DNA of 64,000 bases from Arenimonas sp. (lineage in GTDB: Bacteria > Pseudomonadota > Gammaproteobacteria > Xanthomonadales > Xanthomonadaceae): the NCBI RefSeq assembly GCF_022842045.1, contig NZ_JALHQI010000007.1, positions 1 through 64,000 on the forward strand, given 5' to 3'. The translations under genes were made by a program, and so were the position numbers. Position 1 is the first letter of the stretch. Every line of letters begins with the position of its first letter. Below the pieces are notes generated by a model. The model was not told the origin of the DNA. It was given only the letters and a program-made list of their open reading frames with translations, and did no database searches. Positions 9,085 through 15,419 of the stretch are shown here, in pieces.

Positions 9085-9600
9085 TCAGGCGGCTCGCGGC
9101 GCCCGTGCAGGTTCAAGCAGGTAAACAGGCAGCGTCACGCTCTGCGCGCTGCCCAGGATCTCCAGCAACACCAGCGCCCGCTGTTCGCTTTGCGCCTGGG
9201 TGTAGAGGCCCTGCAGCCCCGCCAGCGGGCCTTCGGCGATGACCACGCGCTCGCCCGGCAGCAGCCGGCGCTCGGGCATCGTGACCAGGCCATCGGCGTT
9301 GGCGTCGGCGCGCAGGCGTTCAATGAGTTCGTCCGGAACGGTGGCCGGCAGGCCGGCGGTGCGCACCAGGCCGATGGCGCCGCGGGTCGAACGCACCGGC
9401 GCCAGGCTGGTGGCGGCGGCATCGGCGCGCAGGAACAGGTAGCGCGGGAACAGCGCCTCGACCGTCATTCGCCGGCGGCCGCTGCGGATCACGCTGCGCT
9501 GCAACCGCAGCAGCAGGCACTGAAAGCCCTGGCGCTGCAGGTGCTCCAGCGCCTGGGCCTCGGCACGCGGGCGGGTGTGCACGCAGTACCAGCGCTGCAT
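9085..9600 (-). CDS. rfaH: RfaH-like transcription antitermination factor (NusG paralogue)
   Basis: A 171-residue NusG-superfamily protein of RfaH size. The N-terminal NGN domain starts QRWYCVHTRPRAEAQALEHL and contains FPRYLFLRAD and STRGAIGLVRTAG. The C-terminal KOW-like part has PGERVVIAEGPLAGLQGLYT at about 115-134. RfaH is recruited at ops sites to long envelope operons and couples transcription to translation. Here the gene directly precedes an ops-like element that leads into tviB. The ATG at 9600 is one base after the stop of the MarR-type regulator, giving a regulatory pair inside the polysaccharide locus. Confidence 0.88.
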   Translation of the reverse strand: MQRWYCVHTRPRAEAQALEHLQRQGFQCLLLRLQRSVIRSGRRRMTVEALFPRYLFLRADAAATSLAPVRSTRGAIGLVRTAGLPATVPDELIERLRADANADGLVTMPERRLLPGERVVIAEGPLAGLQGLYTQAQSEQRALVLLEILGSAQSVTLPVYLLEPARAPRAA

Positions 9601-9601
9601 C

Positions 9602-9946
9602 TCAGCCGCCCTCCACTTCGCGCCGCAGGTGTTCGATCTGCTCGCGCAGGGCGTCGTACTCGCTCATCTTGCGGGCCAGGAACGCCTTGGTCAGTCGGGT
9701 CTTGGCCGAGATGCCGCGCGGCGTCAGCAGGTAGGCGTAGCCCAGCTTGTGCGGGTTGCGGCTGAAGTTGCCCACCTTCACCCAGCCCTTGTCCACCAGC
9801 GCGCGCAGCGCATAGTTCAGGCGCCCCAGCGACACGCCGGCGTGCTCGGCCAGCTCGCGCTGGTTCACGTCGGGCGAGTCGGCCAGGCGGCGCAGGATGG
9901 TGATGCTCAGCTCGTCGGCCACGGGCGGCATGGGCGGGTTGTTCAC
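9602..9946 (-). CDS. MarR-type EPS-associated transcriptional regulator
   Basis: A 114-residue winged-helix protein. The HTH reads VNQRELAEHAGVSLGRLNYA, followed by the wing KGWVKVGNFSRNPHKLGYAY and a C-terminal helix (LTKAFLARKMSEYDALREQI). This layout matches the small MarR-family regulators found in exopolysaccharide clusters. The start is a GTG at 9946; an ATG five codons in (9931) is possible and neither has a clear ribosome binding site. It lies directly upstream of rfaH and probably controls the locus. Operator and ligand are unknown. Confidence 0.82.
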   Translation of the reverse strand: MNNPPMPPVADELSITILRRLADSPDVNQRELAEHAGVSLGRLNYALRALVDKGWVKVGNFSRNPHKLGYAYLLTPRGISAKTRLTKAFLARKMSEYDALREQIEHLRREVEGG

Positions 9947-9967
9947 GGATTGAACACAGGCGCCAGC

Positions 9968-11338
9968 CTAGCCCTTCGCGGGGGCCGGGACAAACGAATT
10001 TCTCTCGTTCCGGGACGGATTCGACAGCAGCGCCGCCAGCAGGCCGGCCGTGGCCAGCAGGGCGATGGTGCGCAGCGGGTAGTCGCCCAGCGAATGCAGG
10101 GCCAGCATCGCCAGCCCAATCAGGGCGGCGCGGGCCAGTGCGCGGTCCTGCGTGCCCGCGTCGCGGCGTCGCCAGGCACGCCAGCCCGCCACCCCCCCCG
10201 CCGCCAGCAGCGCCAGGCCGGCCAGCGCCGCCAGCCACTGGCCGTCCAGCCAGAGCTCGGCGTAGTCGTTGTGGGCGTGGTTGATGTAAACGGTCTGCGG
10301 CGAGTCGCGGTCGTAGGCCTCGAAGGCGCGGCGGAACCCGCCCAGCCCCGTGCCCAGCGGCGCGTGGTCCTGCGCCGCCTGCAGGCTGAGTTGGGTGTAC
10401 TGGAAGCGCGCATCCTCCATCGGGTCCTTCTCGAACCGCTGCAGGATGCCGAACAGCGCGAACTGCACGCTCAGCAGCAGGCCCACGCCCACCGCCACCG
10501 CCAATAGCCGCTTGGTGCCGCGCTGCCGGCGCATCGCCAGCACCGCAGGCAAGCTCAGGGCAATGGCCAGCATGCCCAGCGCCAGGCCCGCGCGCGAACC
10601 CACCAGCGCCAGCGCCAGGATCTCCAGCACGGCCAGGCCCATGCCCGCCACCGCCCACAACACAGCGGGGCGCTCGGCCTCGCGTTGCGCGTTCCACCAC
10701 GCGGCCGTGCCGATCAGCACGAAGGGCAAGGCCAGCACCAGCTGGCTGGCGAAGTGGTTGCGGTTGGCGAAGAAACCGACGGCGCTGCCTGGGTTGGTGC
10801 GCGCGTAGAAGTACAGCGCGCTGTCGGGGCCGGCGGCCAACTGCGCCACGCCCAGCACGATCGCCACCAGCGTCACCGCCACGAAGATCGCGGCCAGCTT
10901 CAGCCGCTGCCTGGCGTCGAACTGCAGCGTGGCCAGGAACAGCGCCACCGCGGGCAGCAGCCAGATCAGCGCCGTCTCCGTGCCGTAAGGCGCCAGCGTC
11001 CAGCGCGCGGCGGGCTCGAGGCCGGCCATGGCCAGCTGCGCGTCAATCTGTTGGCGCGCGGTCGGCATCAGCCACAGCGACTCGGGGACCGGAAGCAGCT
11101 GCAGCAGCGGCACCGCCAGCGGCAGCAGCGCCAGCCAGGCCGCGCGCGGCAGCGAGGCTTGCGCGTCGGTTTCGCTGCGCCAAAGCGTCAGGATGATCAG
11201 CAGCGCGGCCAAGGCCTGGCACACGCCATCGCCCATCGTGCCCTGCCCGCCGCCCAGCACCAGGCACAGCCCCAACAGCCCGGCGGCCAGTGGCCACTGC
11301 AGTCGGGTGATCAGCGGGGGCTGGCCAGCGTGGGGCAT
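9968..11338 (-). CDS. O-antigen polymerase/ligase family membrane protein (Wzy_C)
   Basis: A polytopic protein of about 456 residues with roughly 11 transmembrane segments and a large periplasmic loop. The family signature GSRAGLALGMLAIALSLPA lies in the middle, and the loop carries PLGTGLGGFRRAFEAYD and NHAHNDYAELWLDGQW. The NHAHND segment is typical of O-antigen ligase/Wzy_C proteins. It should polymerise or transfer repeats on the periplasmic face. The open frame begins at a TTG at 11419; the ATG at 11338 has GCAGGAG upstream and is preferred, with 11383 as alternative. Confidence 0.82.
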   Translation of the reverse strand: MPHAGQPPLITRLQWPLAAGLLGLCLVLGGGQGTMGDGVCQALAALLIILTLWRSETDAQASLPRAAWLALLPLAVPLLQLLPVPESLWLMPTARQQIDAQLAMAGLEPAARWTLAPYGTETALIWLLPAVALFLATLQFDARQRLKLAAIFVAVTLVAIVLGVAQLAAGPDSALYFYARTNPGSAVGFFANRNHFASQLVLALPFVLIGTAAWWNAQREAERPAVLWAVAGMGLAVLEILALALVGSRAGLALGMLAIALSLPAVLAMRRQRGTKRLLAVAVGVGLLLSVQFALFGILQRFEKDPMEDARFQYTQLSLQAAQDHAPLGTGLGGFRRAFEAYDRDSPQTVYINHAHNDYAELWLDGQWLAALAGLALLAAGGVAGWRAWRRRDAGTQDRALARAALIGLAMLALHSLGDYPLRTIALLATAGLLAALLSNPSRNERNSFVPAPAKG

Positions 11339-11456
11339 CGTGCGTTTTCCAACTCCTGCAGCGGGCGTGCTGCCGGCCGCCATGGCCGCTTGATCATAGC
11401 GAACTATGCTTCGAATCAAGCCTTTCCGCGCGCAGGGAACCGGTTGCCCTGCCAGA

Positions 11457-11484
11457 AAAAAGGGCCGCCTGGGGGCGGCCTTCG
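11457..11484 (-). terminator. Rho-independent terminator after first FecR-like gene
   Basis: On the minus strand a GGCCGCC/GGCGGCC stem closes a CCCA loop and is followed by C and six T. It sits about 20 bases after the stop codon of the 11505-11942 gene. It is nearly identical to the terminator at 12080-12108. Confidence 0.85.
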
Positions 11485-11504
11485 GGAAAGGATTTCGCGG
11501 TGCG

Positions 11505-11942
11505 TTATGGGCTGGCGGGCCTGTCGCCGCCGCCGCCGCCGAGCAGCAGCGCTGCGCCCACCACGGCCATGGCGCCGATCACGTAGCCGTTGGCGCCCTT
11601 GCGCGCTTTCTCTTCGCCTTCCCCGGCCTCGGCGAAGCTGGGGCCAACGCGCTGCACGCCGGCCACGCCGCCAGCGCAGGGGGAAACGGCCGGCACGTCC
11701 AGCAGCGAGCCCGCGGCCAGCGGCAGCACGCAGCCATCGGCGAAGGTGAGTTCGGCGCGACCGCCTTCCATCACCAGCACGCGGTCGCCGGCCGACAGGG
11801 CCTGGGCCTCGTTGGCCGTGGTGAAGTCGTCGCCCTGGTTCACCAGGACGGTGCCTTCCTGTGCACTGAGGGTGGCGGTGGCGTCCGCAGCGAACGCGGG
11901 GGCGGCCGACAGGGCGCAGAGGACTGACACGGTGCGGATCAT
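11505..11942 (-). CDS. Secreted FecR-like small protein, copy 1
   Basis: A 145-residue exported protein of unknown function. The signal peptide is MIRTVSVLCALSAAPAFAAD. The mature part resembles a FecR-type beta domain: GTVLVNQGDDF, LSAGDRVLVMEGGRAELTFA, then DGCVLPLAAGSLLDV, with a conserved cysteine pair (DGC and PCAGG). The end has a hydrophobic segment, GYVIGAMAVVGAALLLGGGGG, possibly a membrane anchor. AGGAAG precedes the ATG at 11942, so the longer frame to 12023 is rejected. It is paralogous to the 12130-12579 gene and lies in the polysaccharide locus; a role in sensing or in surface attachment is speculative. Confidence 0.75.
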   Translation of the reverse strand: MIRTVSVLCALSAAPAFAADATATLSAQEGTVLVNQGDDFTTANEAQALSAGDRVLVMEGGRAELTFADGCVLPLAAGSLLDVPAVSPCAGGVAGVQRVGPSFAEAGEGEEKARKGANGYVIGAMAVVGAALLLGGGGGDRPASP

Positions 11943-12079
11943 GCTGGGGGCTTCCTGGGCTGGCGGGGCGGCAGTTCCAGCGGAAACGAACGCGGGGTTG
12001 TCGCTGTGCGTGAGGATAGCCATGTCGGCCTGCCCGTGTTCGAGAAAGATTCAGCCCCTCGAGGCACGGCGCGCGGGAA

Positions 12080-12108
12080 ACAAAAAGGCCGCCCTGGGGC
12101 GGCCTTTC
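12080..12108 (-). terminator. Rho-independent terminator after second FecR-like gene
   Basis: On the minus strand a GGCCGCC/GGCGGCC stem with loop CCCA-like CCAG is followed by five T. It lies about 20 bases after the stop of the 12130-12579 gene and duplicates the terminator at 11457-11484. The gene and its terminator appear to have been duplicated as one unit. Confidence 0.85.
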
Positions 12109-12129
12109 CGAAAACGCATTGGCAGCGCC

Positions 12130-12579
12130 TTACGGGCTGGCGGCGGGCTCGCCGAAGGTGAACTTGGTTTCGCCGTCCAGCAACATGGCGGCGATCACGA
12201 TGCCCCAGGCACCGAACACATAGCGCGCAGAGCGGTTGCGGTCGTACTGCGGGCTGCCCACGGCCTGGGCATAGCTCGGGCCGATGTTCTGGACGTTGGC
12301 CACGGCGCCGGCGCAGGTCGAGACTTCCGGCACGTCCACCAGCGAACCCGAGGTGAGCGGCAGCACGCAGCCGTCGGTGAAGGTGATCTGGGCGCTGCCG
12401 CCTTCCATGACCATCACCCGGTCGCCGGCCAGCAGGGCCTGCGACTCGGTGGCGGTGACGAACTCGTCGCCCTGGTTGACCAGCACGGTGCCCTGCTGCG
12501 CGCTGAGGGTGGCGACGCTGTCCGCGGCGAAGGCGGGAGCGGCGAGCAGGGCGGCGAGGATGGCGGCGGTGCGGATCAT
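12130..12579 (-). CDS. Secreted FecR-like small protein, copy 2
   Basis: A 149-residue exported paralogue of the next gene. Signal peptide MIRTAAILAALLAAPAFAAD, then GTVLVNQGDEF, LLAGDRVMVMEGGSAQITF, DGCVLPLTSGSLVDVPEV and a second cysteine in STCAG. The C-terminus differs from copy 1 (YVFGAWGIVIAAMLLDGETKFTFGEP). The N-terminal two thirds are strongly similar between copies, while the tails have diverged. GGGAG precedes the ATG. It is the first gene after a 120-base gap with promoter-like and palindromic sequence. Confidence 0.75.
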   Translation of the reverse strand: MIRTAAILAALLAAPAFAADSVATLSAQQGTVLVNQGDEFVTATESQALLAGDRVMVMEGGSAQITFTDGCVLPLTSGSLVDVPEVSTCAGAVANVQNIGPSYAQAVGSPQYDRNRSARYVFGAWGIVIAAMLLDGETKFTFGEPAASP

Positions 12580-12624
12580 GGTGACGCTCCCTTGGGGGGA
12601 TGGGCGCTTGCGGCGCAGGTTCGG

Positions 12625-12657
12625 AACCTAGGTTAGACCTCGGAGCCCGAGGTGACA
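12625..12657 (-). promoter_or_regulatory. Candidate promoter/operator region upstream of the FecR-like genes
   Basis: Two perfect dyads sit in the gap: AACCTAGGTT at 12625-12634 and an inverted repeat CCTCGG-3-CCGAGG at 12638-12652. On the minus strand the second dyad lies between a -35-like TTGTCA (12657-12652) and TCTAAC at 12637-12632. Spacing (about 14 bases) is short, so the promoter call is weak, but the symmetry suggests a protein-binding site. The rest of the gap is AT-rich without other clear features. Confidence 0.35.
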
Positions 12658-12700
12658 ACCCATGGGGCTGAATCAAAACCCACCGGGTAATAGTTTCAAA

Positions 12701-13954
12701 TCAATTATTTGCGCGGACCCGAGCAATCTTCAGCGCATCGAACCAGACCCGCCCGCCGATGCGCTGCTCGGCGGGGATCCGGGCCGGCAGGCGCAGCACC
12801 AGCCACTGGCCGCCGCAGCCTTCGGCCGGCACTTCGAAGTCCGCCTCGAAATCGCGCCACGGCCCGCTGCCCCGCAGCGGCGCGGTTTCGCCCAGAGGCT
12901 GGCCGCCGCTGGCACAGGTCACGGTCCACACCAGGCCCCGGTCGGTACGCAGGTTGTCGGGCCGGGCCCGCCCCGACAGCGTGTAGCGCCCCGGGCCCAG
13001 GGCCAGCAGCTGGCGCACGTGGGCGAACGGCACGCGGCGGTCCTCGAACGCGACCCGCAGGGCCAGCCGGTCCACGGCGCCCTCCACCGGCAAGCGGTCG
13101 ATGCGCGCACCGGCCACGCGGCCGAAGCGCCAGTCGAACCCGCCCTGCCCCGGCTCCCATTCGAAGCCGCCGTTGAAGACATTGCCCAGCCCGGCCAGGC
13201 GCCCGGGCGGCAGCTGGCTCACCCACACCAGGTAGGCCTGGCCCCACTGGCCCTCGCGGCCAAGGCGGTCGAGCCACGCGGCCAGCTCGCCCGGGGCCAG
13301 CCCGCCCGGCGCCTGGCGCAGGCGTTCGAACAGCGGGGCCACCGCCTGGGCGTCGGGCGCCTTGCTGGCCACCTGCTGCAGCAGGCCCGCGCGCCAGGGC
13401 GGCGCGGTGCCCAGGCGCGCGGCCAGGGGTTCTTGCGCGGCCGGATCCGCGGCCAGCGAAAGCAGCATCGGCTCCAGGCCCGGCAACAGGCTCGGGTTCA
13501 CCCGCAGCAGCAGGTCCACGTTCTGCATGGCGGCGGCCAGGTCGCCTTGGGCCAGGTGGTGGTCGAGCAGCCAGGCCTGGCTGAGCTGGTCGCGCGGGGT
13601 GCGTTCGGCGGCGATGCGGAAGAGCTTCGCGGCCTCGTCGCGATTGCCCGCGGCGTCGGCCAGCGTACCCAGCACGCGGTAGCTGCGGCCGTCGAGCGGG
13701 TTGGCGCGCAGGGCGCGGCGGGCGTGGTCGGCGGCGGCTTCGGCCTGGGCCGGATCGTCGGCCAGGCGCAGGGCCTGGCGGTACAGCGCTTCGGGGTGGT
13801 CGCTGCGCCAGCCCAAGGCGCGCGCCGGATCGGAGATGGCGTAGTGGTCGGCCACGCTGTTGGTCAGTGCGCGGGCGCCGAGCACGATGAGCACGCCGGT
13901 GGCCAGCGCCAGCAGCAGTCGGCGCACGCGTTGGCGCAGCACGGGGTCAGTCAT
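12701..13954 (-). CDS. TPR-containing protein of the polysaccharide locus
   Basis: A 417-residue protein with one N-terminal membrane helix (LLLALATGVLIVLGARAL, about 13-30). Tetratricopeptide-like helices follow from about 50 to 240 (HPEALYRQALRLADDPAQAE, NPLDGRSYRVLGTLADAAGN). The C-terminal 160 residues are probably a beta-rich, carbohydrate-binding-like domain beginning NVFNGGFEWEPGQGGFDWRF. This arrangement fits a periplasmic scaffold near the polymerase and export machinery. The start overlaps the stop of the J-domain gene by 8 bases. No enzymatic motif was seen. Confidence 0.7.
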   Translation of the reverse strand: MTDPVLRQRVRRLLLALATGVLIVLGARALTNSVADHYAISDPARALGWRSDHPEALYRQALRLADDPAQAEAAADHARRALRANPLDGRSYRVLGTLADAAGNRDEAAKLFRIAAERTPRDQLSQAWLLDHHLAQGDLAAAMQNVDLLLRVNPSLLPGLEPMLLSLAADPAAQEPLAARLGTAPPWRAGLLQQVASKAPDAQAVAPLFERLRQAPGGLAPGELAAWLDRLGREGQWGQAYLVWVSQLPPGRLAGLGNVFNGGFEWEPGQGGFDWRFGRVAGARIDRLPVEGAVDRLALRVAFEDRRVPFAHVRQLLALGPGRYTLSGRARPDNLRTDRGLVWTVTCASGGQPLGETAPLRGSGPWRDFEADFEVPAEGCGGQWLVLRLPARIPAEQRIGGRVWFDALKIARVRANN

Positions 13955-15419
13955 GGATCACCTGGCTGATCTTGAGTCGGCCGTCTTCGCGGCGCAGGGT
14001 GAAACGGATGTCGCCGCGGGTGGTGGTGCCCGGGCGCAGGCGGCCTTCCTTGACCCAGGCTTCGTAGGCGGCCAGCACCACGGCGCCGTCGTCGCGCGCG
14101 ATCCAGCCGTTGGGGATCAGCGCGAGCCGGCGTTCGCGGGTGTCCTCGAACAGCGTCTGGTAATCGAACGCGATGGCCTCGCGGCCGCCGCGGTTGTTGA
14201 TGGCGTCCCGGGTGAACAGCCGCATCAGGGCGTTGATGTCGCCCGCCGCGTACGCCCGGGTGAAGTCGTCCAGCACCGCATGCGCCGCGCTCTCCTCAAT
14301 AGCCGCCGCCCCCCCTGTAGGAGGGACTTCAGTCCCGAAGCTCTCCGGCGCGGCCGCGACAGGCGCGACAAGCATCGGCGTCGGCGCGGCGGCGATCGCG
14401 GCGGGACGCTCGCGGCGTGGCGATTGTGGCGGGGTCGGCTGGGGCGCGGGCTTCGGGACTGAAGTCCCTCCCACAGGGGCGGCGGCCACAGGCGCGGGCG
14501 GCGGCACGGGCGATGTAGTGGCGACCACTGGCTGGCCAATGGCCGCACCCGCCGAAGCCCCTGTGGGAGGGACTTCAGTCCCGATGCTTTTCGATTCCGG
14601 CACAGACGCAGCCGTCGCCATCGGCACCGCGTTATCGGGTAGCGGTTCGGCTACTTGCGCGGTCAGTGGCGCGGGTGGCGGGCTTGGGGTGGTCGGGGCG
14701 GATTCGTCGGGAGCGTTCGGGACTGAAGTCCCTCCTACAGGGAGCGCGGCGACCAGGCTGGGGCGTGGGGGTTTTTGTTGGGCGTACCAGAGCAGGGCCA
14801 CCAGGCTGACGGCGGCGAGGCCGAGGCCGCCCAGCACGAACGCAGGCAGCTGGCGCGCGGTGCGGGCCGAGATGATCGGCGCGGCGGGTTGTTCGCGCGA
14901 GATGTGTGCGAGGCGGGTGGCGGCCAGCACCGAGGGCTTGGCGGCCGGCGCGTCGTCGCGCGGGGCGGCGCGGCGCTCGATCGGCTCAACGTCGGCATCG
15001 CCCTCGCCCGCCAGCGCGCCGCTGCGGCGCAGCTGCTGCCAGGCGCGGGTGACGCGGTCGGCGTACACGTTGTCCCAGTCGTCGGCGTTGCGGTCGGGGT
15101 GCAGCCAGCGCACCAGCCAGCGGTAGTGTTCGCGGATGCGCGCGGGCGGTGCGTCGGGGTTCACGCCCAGCACGCGGTACGGGTCGTCGCCCGCGCCGAA
15201 CATCACCTGCTGCACGAAGAACACCGCGGCCTCGGCCACGCGCTCCGGCGATTCACCACTCGCCTCCGCCGACTGCGCCGCCTGCCCGCGGTCACCCGCG
15301 GCCAACCGCAGCAGCACGATCACGTCCTCGGGCAGCGGTCGCTGCGCCGCCATCGCCAGCAGCGCCGGCGCACGGTAGTAAGCCAGCGCCTGCTCCAGTG
15401 CGAGCCCGGCGCCCGGCAT
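13947..15419 (-). CDS. J-domain membrane protein with SnoaL/NTF2-like C-terminus and four repeat-derived inserts
   Basis: A 490-residue protein between wzc and the TPR gene. A J-domain lies at about 78-130 (YRVLGVNPDAPPARIREHY, HPD at 107-109), implying contact with a DnaK-type chaperone. One membrane helix is at 191-212. A Pro/Ala-rich linker (about 216-375) contains four peptides from REP elements in alternating orientation: VGGTSVP near 228 and 316, GTEVPPTG near 280 and 362. The last 110 residues look like a SnoaL/NTF2-like fold (AVLDDFTRAYAAGDINALM). The start ATG overlaps the wzc stop (ATGA). The function in polysaccharide assembly is unknown; the operon position suggests a role in assembly or quality control. 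Confidence 0.75.
   Translation of the reverse strand: MPGAGLALEQALAYYRAPALLAMAAQRPLPEDVIVLLRLAAGDRGQAAQSAEASGESPERVAEAAVFFVQQVMFGAGDDPYRVLGVNPDAPPARIREHYRWLVRWLHPDRNADDWDNVYADRVTRAWQQLRRSGALAGEGDADVEPIERRAAPRDDAPAAKPSVLAATRLAHISREQPAAPIISARTARQLPAFVLGGLGLAAVSLVALLWYAQQKPPRPSLVAALPVGGTSVPNAPDESAPTTPSPPPAPLTAQVAEPLPDNAVPMATAASVPESKSIGTEVPPTGASAGAAIGQPVVATTSPVPPPAPVAAAPVGGTSVPKPAPQPTPPQSPRRERPAAIAAAPTPMLVAPVAAAPESFGTEVPPTGGAAAIEESAAHAVLDDFTRAYAAGDINALMRLFTRDAINNRGGREAIAFDYQTLFEDTRERRLALIPNGWIARDDGAVVLAAYEAWVKEGRLRPGTTTRGDIRFTLRREDGRLKISQVIHD
14315..14342 (+). repeat. REP-like arm 1 inside the J-domain gene
   Basis: CTGTAGGAGGGACTTCAGTC followed by CCGAAGCT. Read by the gene as FGTEVPPTG. Single arm, in frame. 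Confidence 0.9.
14451..14479 (-). repeat. REP-like arm 2 inside the J-domain gene
   Basis: Inverse orientation of arm 1, with outer flank CCCACAGGGG. Read by the gene as PVGGTSVPK. Single arm, in frame. Confidence 0.9.
14561..14587 (+). repeat. REP-like arm 3 inside the J-domain gene
   Basis: CTGTGGGAGGGACTTCAGTC followed by CCGATGC. Read as IGTEVPPTG by the gene. Single arm, in frame. Confidence 0.9.
14716..14740 (-). repeat. REP-like arm 4 inside the J-domain gene
   Basis: Inverse orientation, TTCGGGACTGAAGTCCCTCC followed by TACAG. Read as PVGGTSVPN. Single arm, in frame; the four arms alternate in orientation over about 430 bases. Confidence 0.9.

Noticed and set aside
14315-14740. CRISPR-like array from four regularly recurring repeats
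   Set aside because: The copies alternate in orientation, vary in length, are in frame within a gene, and no cas genes are present.
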